From assembly GCA_022843385.1 (NCBI GenBank), contig JALHNT010000007.1, forward strand, positions 82,240 through 146,239: a stretch of DNA of 64,000 bases, in the 5' to 3' direction. The DNA comes from Anaerolineae bacterium. Its GTDB lineage: Bacteria > Chloroflexota > Anaerolineae > Aggregatilineales > Phototrophicaceae. Under the pieces are notes generated by a model that ran no database searches, was not told where the DNA came from, and was given only the letters and a program-made list of their open reading frames with translations. The translations under genes and the position numbers were made by a program. This document shows, piece after piece, positions 33,794 to 42,698 of this stretch; the first letter of the stretch is position 1, and each line of letters opens with the position of its first letter.

Positions 33794-34500
33794 CGACTCT
33801 GTTCACCTATCACCCCGATATTCTCCAGCGCTTCCCGGCCATCGTCGGCGGCGTAATCGTAGCGCGCGGGCTGCGCAATGGCCCCAGCCCAGAGGCGCTG
33901 CAAGCCAGCTACAGCGCTTCACAGCAGGCCGTGATCGCCCGCATCGGCATTACCCCATTGAGCGACCTGCCCGCGTTGAGCGCGTGGCGTTCGGCTTTTC
34001 GCGGCTTCGGCGTAGACCCGACCCAGTACCGGTCAGCCGCCGAGGCGCTGCTGCGCCGGCTGACCAAGAAAGGTGATATTCCCAGTATCAATACGCTGGT
34101 GGATATTGGCAATCTGGTGAGCATCTCCTATGCCATCCCCATTGCCGTGCTCGATATTCGCGCCGTGAAGATGCCGATCACGGTGCACTTCGCCAGCGGC
34201 GAGGAGCGCTTCACCCCGCTGGGTGAGTCGCTGTTCGAATACCCGGAGAAGGGGGAAGTGGTCTTTAGCGATCCAACGGGCATGGTACTGGCGCGCCGCT
34301 GGTGCTGGCGACAGAGCGCGGAAAGCGCAGCTCAAGAGACAACGACCGATGCCATCATCACCATCGAAGGTCACCACCCCGGCGCAACCCACGAGATTCC
34401 CCGCGCCGTTGATGACATGCTTGGCCTGCTGCGCACCTATGCCGGCGGCGAGTATACACACGCCATTCTTGGCCCCAACCGCCCCGCCATTGCTGGATGA
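33790..34500 (+). CDS. B3/B4-domain protein (tRNA-synthetase editing-domain relative)
   Basis: The 236-residue product matches the stand-alone B3/B4 family, related to the editing region of phenylalanyl-tRNA synthetase beta chains: NGPSPEALQASYSASQQAV, FRGFGVDPTQYRSAAEALL, GDIPSINTLVDIGNLVSISY and the ending HHPGATHEIPRAVDDMLGLL. The PSINTLVDIGN motif is well known in this family, which is thought to deacylate misacylated tRNA or free aminoacyl compounds. No signal peptide is seen. It overlaps the FHA gene at its start and the DinB-like gene at its stop in ATGA arrangements. Link to FHA signalling is unclear. Confidence 0.83.
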   Translation: MTTLFTYHPDILQRFPAIVGGVIVARGLRNGPSPEALQASYSASQQAVIARIGITPLSDLPALSAWRSAFRGFGVDPTQYRSAAEALLRRLTKKGDIPSINTLVDIGNLVSISYAIPIAVLDIRAVKMPITVHFASGEERFTPLGESLFEYPEKGEVVFSDPTGMVLARRWCWRQSAESAAQETTTDAIITIEGHHPGATHEIPRAVDDMLGLLRTYAGGEYTHAILGPNRPAIAG

Positions 34501-34517
34501 GCCGAAAGGAAAACCCG

Positions 34518-35234
34518 ATGCCCCGCATTCAGCCCGATGTGAAGCAATGGGCGCTGGCGGTCATCGCTGCCTCGCGCCGGGAATTCAGCATGATCATCGC
34601 CTGGATGCCGGCTGAACTCCGCAGCCGATCCGGTCAACTAAAAGACTGGTCGCCGAAAGACGAGATCGCCCATCTGGCCTACTGGATTGATCTGTTCGCC
34701 CATAACATTCAGGCACGGCGTGAAGCCCAACCGCTGACCGATACCCGTGATTATCGGGCGATGAATGACGCCGCCTGGCCGGTGAGCAAGGACTGGTCGT
34801 GGGACGAAGCCGAGGCCGCTGTGGAACGGGCGCTGACCGCTGTCGCAGCACAGGTCACCGCGCTCGACACGGCTGATCTGACTGACCCACAGCGCTTCAC
34901 CCTGGAACCCCATCGCAAAGCGCCGCGCCCGCTGATCCAGAGCCTGCTCTACGATCTGGTCGATCATCCGCTGCATCATTTCGTCGGGCTGTATCGCCAG
35001 TTCGGTGATGCTGAAGGCCAGTCAGCCATGCTGACGCGGCTCGAAGGCGCATTACGGCAGCCGGGTGTCTCCAAATGGACGGCCACCACACGGCGCAAGA
35101 TCCAGAATTACCGGTCAGGCTGGGGAAAAGCCGCGCCGCAATTGATGGATGAGCCAGGTTGGGGGATAATGGAAGGCGTCATCCTTACATTGAGCAGGAA
35201 CACGGCTGATGAACCGTTATATCTCCAACGCTGA
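34518..35234 (+). CDS. DinB/ClbS-like four-helix-bundle protein
   Basis: I use ATG 34518, which has AAAGGA seven bases upstream; ATG 34497, overlapping the previous stop codon as ATGA, would add seven residues. The 238-residue product has the helical pattern and phrase [19 protein letters not shown] near the first quarter, plus [20 protein letters not shown], typical of DinB/ClbS-like proteins with histidines for a metal. DinB-superfamily members include thiol transferases (bacillithiol, mycothiol) and ClbS, a hydrolase protecting from colibactin. Subfamily cannot be fixed. It sits in the FHA operon and overlaps the DeoC start by 26 bases. Confidence 0.72.
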   Translation: MPRIQPDVKQWALAVIAASRREFSMIIAWMPAELRSRSGQLKDWSPKDEIAHLAYWIDLFAHNIQARREAQPLTDTRDYRAMNDAAWPVSKDWSWDEAEAAVERALTAVAAQVTALDTADLTDPQRFTLEPHRKAPRPLIQSLLYDLVDHPLHHFVGLYRQFGDAEGQSAMLTRLEGALRQPGVSKWTATTRRKIQNYRSGWGKAAPQLMDEPGWGIMEGVILTLSRNTADEPLYLQR

Positions 35235-36168
35235 CTTTGAGAAGCTGGTCGATGAAATCACGCGACAGGTCATGGCATCGATGCCGACCGCCGCACCTAC
35301 TCCAACGTCCAATCCTGCCAAACCTGCTGCGCCGGCGCACCCCCACAGCGGGGGCTGCGGCCCGGATTGCTGCGAGTGCAAAGATGGGCGCTGTGTCCGC
35401 GATTGTTCAGATCGGGTGAAGCTGGTGGTCAACACCGGCGCGGGGCGCATCACCTCTGGATTGGGGTTCATCCCGCGCGACCTGAGCATCGCCCGTTACA
35501 TCGATCACACCCTGCTCAAGCCGGATGCCAGCGCGGCGGAAGTGGCGCAGCTTTGCAAGGAAGCCCGCGAGTATCACTTTGCCTCGGTTTGCATCAACAG
35601 CGCCTATGTGCCGCTGTGCGCCGATCTGCTGAAGGGCAGTGATGTAGCGGTGTGTACGGTGGTTGGGTTCCCGCTCGGTGCCTCGCCCGCCGAGGTCAAA
35701 GCCTATGAAGCCCAGCTCGCCATCCAGAACGGCGCAACCGAGATCGATATGGTGATGAACATCGGCGTGGTCAAGAGCCGCGACATCAAGGCGCTGCGCC
35801 ACGACATCGGCACGGTGGTCAAGACCTGCCACGCCCATCATGTGATCTGTAAGGTCATCATCGAAACCAGCAAGCTGACCGACGAGGAAAAGGTGATCGC
35901 CTGTCAGGTGGCGAAGGTGGCCGAAGCTGATTTCGTCAAGACCAGCACTGGCTTTGGCGGGGGCGGGGCGACTGCCGGCGATGTCGCCCTGATGCGTAAG
36001 GTGGTCGGGCCGGATATTGGGGTCAAGGCGTCGGGTGGTGTGCGTACCTATGAAGAGGCTCAGGCGATGGTCAAGGCCGGTGCCACCCGCATCGGGGCCA
36101 GCGCCGGGGTGATGATTGTCAAGGCCGAGCGTGGCGAGCAGGTGGGTGCCAGCACGGCCAAATACTGA
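35209..36168 (+). CDS. deoC: Deoxyribose-phosphate aldolase with extended cysteine-rich N terminus
   Basis: The 319-residue product contains the class I DERA fold (about 95-319): [32 protein letters not shown] with Schiff-base Lys244, and [14 protein letters not shown] with Lys273. It cleaves deoxyribose-5-phosphate to glyceraldehyde-3-phosphate and acetaldehyde. Ordinary DERA is 210-260 residues. Here about 90 extra residues precede the barrel: an amphipathic helix ([19 protein letters not shown]), an Ala/Pro linker and a cysteine cluster ([13 protein letters not shown]). The helix resembles encapsulation peptides of microcompartment cargo, and the cysteines could bind metal. The start is supported by AGGAAC upstream. 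It is the last gene of the FHA operon. Confidence 0.9.
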   Translation: MNRYISNADFEKLVDEITRQVMASMPTAAPTPTSNPAKPAAPAHPHSGGCGPDCCECKDGRCVRDCSDRVKLVVNTGAGRITSGLGFIPRDLSIARYIDHTLLKPDASAAEVAQLCKEAREYHFASVCINSAYVPLCADLLKGSDVAVCTVVGFPLGASPAEVKAYEAQLAIQNGATEIDMVMNIGVVKSRDIKALRHDIGTVVKTCHAHHVICKVIIETSKLTDEEKVIACQVAKVAEADFVKTSTGFGGGGATAGDVALMRKVVGPDIGVKASGGVRTYEEAQAMVKAGATRIGASAGVMIVKAERGEQVGASTAKY

Positions 36169-36244
36169 TAGTGGAGCACAATCCAGCCACCACAATCTGA
36201 CTGATAAGCCAGGATCAGACCGAACTCTACCGATCAGTGAGAGA

Positions 36245-36276
36245 CATCTTCAGATGGGTGAACCATCAAGAAGATG
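36245..36276. terminator. Hairpin between convergent deoC and etfA genes
   Basis: CATCTTC (36245-36251) pairs with GAAGATG (36270-36276), and GATGG (36253-36257) with CCATC (36263-36267) in a continuous stem with small bulges. No T-run follows on either strand, so it would be a bidirectional or Rho-assisted terminator. Confidence 0.45.
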
Positions 36277-36294
36277 CCCCAATGCATGGCTGGT

Positions 36295-37335
36295 TTATTT
36301 TCCCAGCCGCTTCTTCAGCTCGGCGGTGAGCGCCGGGACAATCTGATACAGATCGCCGACCAGGCCGTAACGCGCCAGCTTGAAGATCGGCGCTTCGGCA
36401 TCCTTGTTGATGGCGACGATGACCTTGCTCGTCCGCATCCCGGCCTGATGCTGGATGGCACCACTGATGCCACAGGCCACATACAGATCGGGGGCGACGG
36501 TCTTGCCGGTCTGCCCCACCTGATGGGCATAGGGGATGTATCCGGCATCGACGGCGGCGCGGCTGGCACCAACGGCAGCCCCCAGCACATCGGCCAGCGG
36601 CTTGAGCGTGTTGGAGAAGCCATCCTGAGCTTTCCAGATAGTGGCATCCGGGACGCCCGCCGGAGCTTCTTTGGGATTGTTCGCCATCGCCCGGCCACCG
36701 CTGACGATGATGGCGGCGTCGGTCAGGTTGACGGTGCCGGTCTCTTCGTCGAAGCGCTCGATCTTGGTGGCGATGTCGACTTCAGCCAGCGCTGGCGGCG
36801 CGGTTGTGATCTCGGCTTTCGCGCCGGGGTTGACATCATTGGGTTTGAAGGCGCGGCCACGCAGCGCGAGGTATTGCACACCTGCTCCACTGCCAATCGC
36901 CTCGCTGAGAATCTTGCCAGCGTAGACCGGACGCATGACCTTGATCGAGCCATCCGCCAACACTTCGAGGCTGGTGGCTTCGGTGATGAGGCCGCTGTCG
37001 GTATCGGCGGCTGAGGCCGAGAGCAGCTCACGCCCGCGCGAGGTACCAATCGCCAGCACGGCTTTGGGCTGATGGGTTTTAACCAGGTGGCTGAGGAGCG
37101 CCGCATACGGCTCCAGGCGGAAATCGGTCAGGGTGGCATCTTCACACACCAGCGCCTTGTCCGCGCCATAGGTTCCCGCTTCGGCGGCCACCGCGCTGGC
37201 ATTCGCGCCGAAGACCAGCGCCGTGACCGGAACGCCGAGCTTGCCCGCGATCAGCTTGCCCGCCCCCAGCGCTTCCCAACTGCTGTTCAGCGCCTTGCCA
37301 TGAAAGGTTTCAATCCAGACGAATACTGCGCTCAT
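36295..37335 (-). CDS. etfA: Electron transfer flavoprotein alpha subunit
   Basis: The 346-residue product has the alpha-chain N-terminal domain and the C-terminal FAD-binding domain: GQTGKTVAPDLYVACGISG, IQHQAGMRTSKVIVAINKD and the ending YGLVGDLYQIVPALTAELKK. Together with EtfB it accepts electrons from acyl-CoA and other dehydrogenases through FAD and passes them to a quinone-linked oxidoreductase. The stretch between VNLTDAAIIVSGGRAM and KPLADVLGAAVGASRAA is longer than usual (ANNPKEAPAGVPDATIW), giving a modest insertion. The start lies two bases after the etfB stop, so the pair is co-translated. No dehydrogenase or ETF:QO gene is adjacent. Confidence 0.95.
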   Translation of the reverse strand: MSAVFVWIETFHGKALNSSWEALGAGKLIAGKLGVPVTALVFGANASAVAAEAGTYGADKALVCEDATLTDFRLEPYAALLSHLVKTHQPKAVLAIGTSRGRELLSASAADTDSGLITEATSLEVLADGSIKVMRPVYAGKILSEAIGSGAGVQYLALRGRAFKPNDVNPGAKAEITTAPPALAEVDIATKIERFDEETGTVNLTDAAIIVSGGRAMANNPKEAPAGVPDATIWKAQDGFSNTLKPLADVLGAAVGASRAAVDAGYIPYAHQVGQTGKTVAPDLYVACGISGAIQHQAGMRTSKVIVAINKDAEAPIFKLARYGLVGDLYQIVPALTAELKKRLGK

Positions 37336-37337
37336 GT

Positions 37338-38120
37338 TTACAGCACCTTCTCTTCCAGCAAACGGTCAACCAGTTTGGCGGCCTGCTCTTCTGGCGTGCC
37401 GCTGATCATCTCCACCTGCACATTCTTGGCCGGCAGGTTCATGAACGCCGAGGTCTTGGCCTGGGTCGGCGGCAGGTTCACACCCAGGTCGCCCAATGAC
37501 CAGACCGGGATGACGGCTTTGGAGGCTTTGCGGATGCCGATGAACGAGGGGTAGCGCGGCTCGTTGATGTCCTTCATCACGCTGATGACGGCCGGCAGCT
37601 TGCTGGTGACGACCTGTTTGCCTTCTTCCAGCAGTCGCTCGACCTGAATGGTCTTGGCGGCGAAGTCCACCGCGATGATCTTCGAGACATAGCTCAACAT
37701 CGTCCAGCCGAGCTTGCGCGCGATCTGGTAATTGTGCTGGTCAGTGCCAACATCGACGCTCTCCTTGCCCAGGATGACCAGCTCGACATCACCTAGCTTC
37801 TTGACCGCCGCCGCAGCGGTGATGGCATAGGCCAGGCTGTCGGTGCCTTCCAGCGCCTCATCCCAGACGCGATAGGCTTCATCCAGTCCCATCGCCAGGC
37901 TGTGCTTGAGCGACTCGGTGTGCATCTCCGGGCCGACAGCGATCACAACGGATTTACCACCCCCGTTATCCTTGCCCTGACGGATGGCCTCTTCCAGCGC
38001 ATATTCATCCCAGGGGTTGACGACGGTGGCGGCATCACCCCAGGTGACGACGCCGCTGGCGTTGACTTCAACTTTGGCTGCCGTATCCGGCGTACTGCGG
38101 GTAAAAACGACGATTGACAA
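37338..38120 (-). CDS. etfB: Electron transfer flavoprotein beta subunit
   Basis: The start is TTG at 38118-38120, with AAGGAGG about seven bases upstream; this gives 260 residues beginning MSIVVFTRSTPDTAAKVEV. Beta-chain signatures are the NPWDEYALEEAIR segment, VVIAVGPEMHTESLKHSLAMG, VELVILGKESVDVGTDQ and the recognition-loop-like region LPAVISVMKDINEPRYPSF. The beta subunit binds AMP (or a second FAD in bifurcating types) and docks the partner dehydrogenase. Nothing in the sequence distinguishes bifurcating from conventional ETF. The gene diverges from the HEAT-repeat gene 38267-38956. Confidence 0.94.
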   Translation of the reverse strand: MSIVVFTRSTPDTAAKVEVNASGVVTWGDAATVVNPWDEYALEEAIRQGKDNGGGKSVVIAVGPEMHTESLKHSLAMGLDEAYRVWDEALEGTDSLAYAITAAAAVKKLGDVELVILGKESVDVGTDQHNYQIARKLGWTMLSYVSKIIAVDFAAKTIQVERLLEEGKQVVTSKLPAVISVMKDINEPRYPSFIGIRKASKAVIPVWSLGDLGVNLPPTQAKTSAFMNLPAKNVQVEMISGTPEEQAAKLVDRLLEEKVL

Positions 38121-38266
38121 GGAACAACCTCCTTTTTAACAGCGGACCAGCATGAATGGCATATTTTGCGCGATATTGTACTCAACTTCCTGACAAAAAT
38201 CGAATTATGATTCGATTTCAACCCTACAGGAATCTGACATATACTGAGGACTACTGGTGCCTATTG

Positions 38267-38956
38267 ATGGACGGCTTGAATAAGATGGCAGACATCGTTG
38301 AAAGCTGGATTGGGCAGTTGAGTCAGGTAGACGCAAAGGCGCGTCGGGCAGCAGTACAGGCATTGGGGAAGGCATCAGATACCCGCGCGCTGGCCGCCTT
38401 AATCGCCCGACTCAAAGATACCGATGACACCGTGCGCTGGATGGCGGCAGAAGCGCTGGGATCGATTGGCGATGCCCGCGCGAAGGATGCTTTGATGGCG
38501 GCGCTCAGGGATGAAGATGACGGAGAGACTACACGTTGGGCAGCCGCGCTATCGTTGGGCACGATTGGTGATGCCCACGCTATTGACTCGCTGGTGGCGG
38601 TGCTGAAGGATGAGGCGCATGAGTCAGTGCGCAACGCTGCCGTTATCGCGCTGCAACAGATTGGCGATGCCCGTGTTATTCAGCCCTTGATCGATACATT
38701 GAATGACCCCAATGCAGGAGTGCGCTTCGAGGCTGCCCAGGCGTTGGCGAAGCTCAATCATGCGGCTGGACGTGCCATTCTGCTCGCCCATTTCAGGGAC
38801 GGCCCTTTGATGGCACATCGGGTGCTGGCAGCCATTGCGCTGGCGCATCTGGGGGATGATGGTGGGCGAGCTGAGCTGGAAAGTGCGTTGACTGATAGCC
38901 GGTGGCAGCGCCAGCATGATGCTATTCGCGCCGCGCTGGCATTATTGACGAAATAG
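38267..38956 (+). CDS. HEAT-repeat protein (PBS-lyase type)
   Basis: The start is taken at ATG 38267; a longer frame reaches 38156, and ATG 38285 is an alternative. TTCAAC (38217-38222), 17 bp and TATACT (38240-38245) form a weak promoter just upstream. The 229-residue product has five or six HEAT units with the PBS-lyase pattern 'VR..AA.ALG.IGD.RA...L...L.D', for example DTVRWMAAEALGSIGDARA, ESVRNAAVIALQQIGDARV and AGVRFEAAQALAKL. Such arrays act as scaffolds, sometimes for tetrapyrrole-protein assembly. No enzymatic residue stands out. The chitinase gene follows 12 bp later. Confidence 0.82.
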   Translation: MDGLNKMADIVESWIGQLSQVDAKARRAAVQALGKASDTRALAALIARLKDTDDTVRWMAAEALGSIGDARAKDALMAALRDEDDGETTRWAAALSLGTIGDAHAIDSLVAVLKDEAHESVRNAAVIALQQIGDARVIQPLIDTLNDPNAGVRFEAAQALAKLNHAAGRAILLAHFRDGPLMAHRVLAAIALAHLGDDGGRAELESALTDSRWQRQHDAIRAALALLTK

Positions 38957-38968
38957 GAAAGAATAAGG

Positions 38969-40159
38969 ATGGATGGGATGGTCAAATCTTCATGGTGGTT
39001 GATGGTGATACTGCTCATGGGATCAATGGCTTACGCCAGCGATGATCCGCCGCGCCGCATCGTAGCTTATTATTCCTCGTGGAGCATCTATGCCCGCCAG
39101 TATTTTGTGACCGACATCCCGGCGGATAAGATCACCCACATCAATTACGCTTTCGCTAACCTGTCTGAAACGGGCGAATGCCTGCTGGGGGATGAATGGG
39201 CCGATACCCAGTTCCCCTATCCAGGCGAGACAGAGGGTGATGGCCTGCTGGGCAACTTCCACCAGCTTCAGATCCTCAAGGATCAGAATCCCCACCTACA
39301 AACCCTGATCTCCATTGGCGGCTGGACCTGGTCGGATCGCTTCTCAGACGTGGCGCTGACCGAGGAGTCGCGCCAGCGCTTCGCCGCTTCCTGCGTGGCC
39401 TTCATGAAACAGTACGGTTTCGATGGACTGGATATCGACTGGGAATATCCAGCCGGTGGTGGCGAACCAGGCAATGTAGAGCGTCCGCAGGACCCGGCCA
39501 ACTTCAAGCTGCTGATGGATGAACTGCGCCGTCAACTGGATGTCCAGGGGCAGGCCGATGGACGTCATTATCTGCTGACCATCGCGACCGGGGCCGGCAG
39601 CCGCCATATTGAGAATATTGACTGGCAAGCGGTACATCCGGCCCTCGATTGGATCAATGTGATGGCCTATGACTACAGCGGTGGCTGGAGCCAGCAGACG
39701 GGTTTTAATGCGCCACTTTATACCGAAGCCGGTTCAGAATCGGGCGGCAGCGCCGACGCGGCCATGCAGGGTTATCTGAAGGCCGGCATCACGGCGGACA
39801 AGCTGGTGTTAGGCGTGCCATTCTATGGACGAGGGTGGAGAGAAGTAGCAGACGTCAACAATGGACTGCATCAGCCCTACGGTGCCGTTTCGGCCGGCGG
39901 CGGCTTTTACAATTACCGTGATCTGGTCGGCGTCCTTCTGGACAATATGCCACGCTACTGGAATAACGAGGCCAAAGTCCCCTGGTTGTATATGCCAGAA
40001 ACCGGCCTGATGATCAGTTACGATGATCCTGAATCGCTGACCCATAAAGCCAACTATGTCAGCGATAATGGCTTCGGTGGCATCATGATCTGGGAACTGG
40101 CTTCTGACGATCCCGATTCAACCCTGCTCAAGGCGATTCATGCAGCACTGTATCCGTGA
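38969..40159 (+). CDS. Secreted GH18 chitinase-like glycosidase
   Basis: The 396-residue product has a signal peptide (SWWLMVILLMGSMAYAS). The GH18 barrel spans about 30-385: RRIVAYYSSWSIYARQYFV, LISIGGWTWSDRFS and the catalytic DxxDxDxE motif in FDGLDIDWEYP, with Glu159 as the proton donor (numbered from ATG 38969). Further family points are WINVMAYDYSGGW and GVPFYGRGW. It should cut chitin or peptidoglycan-like beta-1,4 GlcNAc chains outside the cell. No carbohydrate-binding module is visible. ATG 38978 is an alternative start. It is in tandem with the HEAT gene, 12 bp apart. Confidence 0.92.
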   Translation: MDGMVKSSWWLMVILLMGSMAYASDDPPRRIVAYYSSWSIYARQYFVTDIPADKITHINYAFANLSETGECLLGDEWADTQFPYPGETEGDGLLGNFHQLQILKDQNPHLQTLISIGGWTWSDRFSDVALTEESRQRFAASCVAFMKQYGFDGLDIDWEYPAGGGEPGNVERPQDPANFKLLMDELRRQLDVQGQADGRHYLLTIATGAGSRHIENIDWQAVHPALDWINVMAYDYSGGWSQQTGFNAPLYTEAGSESGGSADAAMQGYLKAGITADKLVLGVPFYGRGWREVADVNNGLHQPYGAVSAGGGFYNYRDLVGVLLDNMPRYWNNEAKVPWLYMPETGLMISYDDPESLTHKANYVSDNGFGGIMIWELASDDPDSTLLKAIHAALYP

Positions 40160-40242
40160 TGTGCGAGAGTGATCTACGAGGATCTGCGCCTTAAGGCATT
40201 GGGTTCAGGGTAAGGGCAAATGCCAGGACGTGACCATCCGGG

Positions 40243-41256
40243 TCAAGCCTGACGCTTGAAACCCATCGAGTCAGCAGTCCTGCGCGCGATCTCGACCACA
40301 TTACCGGGATCGAATTGCCCCTCCAACGCGCTGATCTGAATTGCGCGATTGTCGTCGCTGTGTTGGCCGGTCGTCCACTCGATGATGGTGACAGCAATAT
40401 CCTGCACGATGCGTTCATAGCGATAATAGACCAGCGCGGCAGAATTGATTATCGCTGGCCCATAGCCTTCCCAGAACCCGCGCGCATCTGCTTCCCGATC
40501 CCAACCCAGGCCGATGCCCGCACCCACAAACATCAGATCACGTTCTTTGGGAGCTAGCAGCGTATCATCCCAATCGACGATGAAGAGTTCGCCCGCTTCA
40601 TCAATCAGCACGTTACCCCCATGAATATCGGCGTGGCACAAGACGACTTCGGGCGGATGCGCCGCCAGGGCATCACCTAGCTCCTGCGCCTGACCCACCA
40701 GATCATCAATTTCGGCCCGCCGGTGCTGCACCAGCCGGGCTAAGGCATCCGTCGTTCCTGTATTCGCGATGCCGGCCTGGTAAGACCGAACCACATCGCG
40801 CCAGTAGGCAGTATAGCTTTCCTGGCGCAGCTTTTGCCGCAGAGCTACTGGCAACGAAGCGTTATGGATGCCCTTCAGCGCAGTGCCGAGCTGTCGCCAA
40901 TTGTGCGGAGAGAGTTCGACAGCAAAGCCATCCTTCCCGATCACATAGGGATACACCATGACATAGAATTCATAAAATTGGGTAGTAAGCTGCCCATTAC
41001 GGGTGGAAACAGGGGCGATGACCGACTCGATCTGCTGCTCATGGAGGAAATGCGGGATCAGCAGCGTTGTTTCATCAAAACTGCCTCGCTTGAACTTGAC
41101 GAAGTAACTGACCTGATCCGTTGTGGTGATGCGATAAGCCGCGGCGTTGGGATCAAACCCGAGCGGCAGAAAGGTCAGTTGGGCAACTCGCAGGTCATGT
41201 TGATGGCTCAGAAACGCGATAATCTCATCATCAGGGTATTCTAGCCTGTCCAGCAT
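40243..41256 (-). CDS. Aminoglycoside-phosphotransferase-family kinase (spectinomycin kinase-like)
   Basis: The 337-residue product has the APH fold: an N-lobe ITTTDQVSYFVKFKRGSF with the ATP lysine, the catalytic loop VVLCHADIHGGNVLI with Asp210, and the metal motif FIVDWDDTLLAPKERDLMF. The last motif, DWD-x-LLAPKERDLMF, is highly similar to spectinomycin/APH(9) enzymes; other choline-kinase-like substrates are equally possible. Resistance should not be assumed. It is a cytoplasmic enzyme. It diverges from nothing close by: 209 bp without a feature separate it from the SRPBCC gene. Confidence 0.82.
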   Translation of the reverse strand: MLDRLEYPDDEIIAFLSHQHDLRVAQLTFLPLGFDPNAAAYRITTTDQVSYFVKFKRGSFDETTLLIPHFLHEQQIESVIAPVSTRNGQLTTQFYEFYVMVYPYVIGKDGFAVELSPHNWRQLGTALKGIHNASLPVALRQKLRQESYTAYWRDVVRSYQAGIANTGTTDALARLVQHRRAEIDDLVGQAQELGDALAAHPPEVVLCHADIHGGNVLIDEAGELFIVDWDDTLLAPKERDLMFVGAGIGLGWDREADARGFWEGYGPAIINSAALVYYRYERIVQDIAVTIIEWTTGQHSDDNRAIQISALEGQFDPGNVVEIARRTADSMGFKRQA

Positions 41257-41465
41257 GGTTCATTCAACTCCTCGCTATCCTGCTCAAGTGGCTGAACAGA
41301 AGAGGCGCTGATGGCGGTCTGCTGAAAATCCAGCCGGGCAGTTACAAACGGTGCCCAATCGTATAGGCGTTTCAGAGTGAATGAAAGGGGATGCGCACCG
41401 CCTCTCGCTGCTTGCCCAAAAATCAGAGAAGGATCGTGAGTGCCAGGGGAGATACGCTGCCTGGG

Positions 41466-41900
41466 TCAGACAGGGCGCTGTTCGGCGATGTCCCGCAGGT
41501 TAAACATCAGTTGTTCCAGTACGGCGCTGGTCTGGCGCTCCAGGCAGCCCGGGTCAGTGGCGATCAGCCGAACCGGATGGGTGTAGGTCACAGACAAGGC
41601 GGCATGGGTCCAACAGCCATCGCTTTCCAGCCACCACTGCCAGCGCGATAGCCATTCGCCGCTGGTTTCATACTGGATCTGCTGTGGCGGCTGGTAGGCG
41701 GTCATGCGTAACTGACCACGCAGGCGGACACCGGACATGAGGTATTCAAAAGCGCTGTCATACCCGCCGAGACGGGACTCGGCGCAGTACAGCAGTTTGA
41801 AGCAGGGATTGAGGCGACGGTTGGCATCCGGACAATCCAGCACTGACCAGACGCTGGCGGCGGGCGAATGAATGATGACATTCTGATGAAGGCTGACCAT
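41466..41900 (-). CDS. SRPBCC (START/polyketide-cyclase-like) protein
   Basis: The 144-residue product begins MVSLHQNVIIHSPAASVWSV, the usual first strand of the SRPBCC lipid-binding fold, followed by LDCPDANRRLNPCFK (helix pair) and SRWQWWLESDGCWTHAAL and a C-terminal helix. GGGGGA lies seven bases upstream of the ATG. Members bind small hydrophobic ligands or act as cyclases or aromatases. The ligand is unknown. No neighbour suggests a biosynthetic pathway. Confidence 0.7.
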   Translation of the reverse strand: MVSLHQNVIIHSPAASVWSVLDCPDANRRLNPCFKLLYCAESRLGGYDSAFEYLMSGVRLRGQLRMTAYQPPQQIQYETSGEWLSRWQWWLESDGCWTHAALSVTYTHPVRLIATDPGCLERQTSAVLEQLMFNLRDIAEQRPV

Positions 41901-42125
41901 CGGTTATCCCCCTGAGTGGATGCTGCATCCTGCCTGACAGCATAGTCCAGTGAGCTGGTCATCTGACAGATCAGTTCCTGCTCACTTGGTGTTCATTTTA
42001 GTCTGATTATCTGTCATTAGCATCCACCCAAAGCCGGAGACCGTTTCGATAAGACATAATCAGACTACATCCGCTGACGAGAACCCTGACAAATAGCACT
42101 CCCATGCCAAAGGGCTTCACAGACT

Positions 42126-42557
42126 TCAGCTCGTCGCACCACCGGTCACGCGCTGAAAGACATCTGCCAGCGGCTGACTCAATTGCAGCGCCGCCACCGC
42201 TGTCGGGACATCCACCGCGTCCTTCAGGCTGGCGCGCTGGCTGCCGCGCGTAGCATTGAACAGATACGACAGCCGGAATAACCAGATGGCGCGCTCGACA
42301 TCCACTTCTGACCGGATGTAGAAGCTGATCCAGCCGGTCTCACGCAACATATGATGCGGCTCGGCCCGACCTTCAGCGATCAGTTGGTCGCGCAGCTTGC
42401 TGTTGAAGGGAATATCCACCATGCCATTGTGATGAAGATGACCAACTTCGACGCTTCCCAGGTTGAACTCGGTGCCGCCGAAACGATGCGGTTGGGCGCT
42501 CATACCCGGCCAACCGGTGACTGTCTGGCGGATGCGTTCGAGATACTGCTGCATCAT
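42126..42557 (-). CDS. DUF5519 (luciferase-domain) family protein
   Basis: The start is the ATG pair at 42552-42557, with AGAGGA eight bases upstream; a longer frame exists without support. The 143-residue product contains RFGGTEFNLGSVEVGHLHHN, MVDIPFNSKLRDQLIAEGRA, ETGWISFYIRSEVDVERAIW, which match the DUF5519/luciferase-associated domain, in which GHLH and DIPF are hallmark phrases. Its biochemical role is not known. It diverges from the dehalogenase-like gene and shares a 141-bp promoter region with it. Confidence 0.75.
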   Translation of the reverse strand: MMQQYLERIRQTVTGWPGMSAQPHRFGGTEFNLGSVEVGHLHHNGMVDIPFNSKLRDQLIAEGRAEPHHMLRETGWISFYIRSEVDVERAIWLFRLSYLFNATRGSQRASLKDAVDVPTAVAALQLSQPLADVFQRVTGGATS

Positions 42558-42627
42558 GATAGGGTTCCTCTGGTTGAATATCGACTTGTCACTCAGACGC
42601 GCTGAACCCCGTCGATTGCACCCGATC

Positions 42628-42656
42628 CTGACCGAAAGTACAGGGTACGCTACAAT
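42628..42656 (+). promoter_or_regulatory. Sigma70-type promoter of the haloalkane dehalogenase-like gene
   Basis: CTGACC (42628-42633, four of six) and TACAAT (42651-42656, five of six) are separated by exactly 17 bp. The predicted transcript start near 42663 allows ATG 42699 as the start codon and leaves ATG 42678 with an implausibly short leader. Confidence 0.55.
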
Positions 42657-42698
42657 AGATCTCATCGACCAGCCCGCATGCGAAAGGCAGGTGTCTCC

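Noticed and set aside
40220..40245. Hairpin TGACC/GGTCA near 40228 as terminator of the chitinase or APH-like gene
   Set aside because: Only five pairs and no T-run on either strand.
40243..41256. Spectinomycin-resistance call for the APH-like gene
   Set aside because: The DWD-x-LLAPKERDLMF motif is shared with kinases of other substrates; no mobile context or other resistance gene is present.
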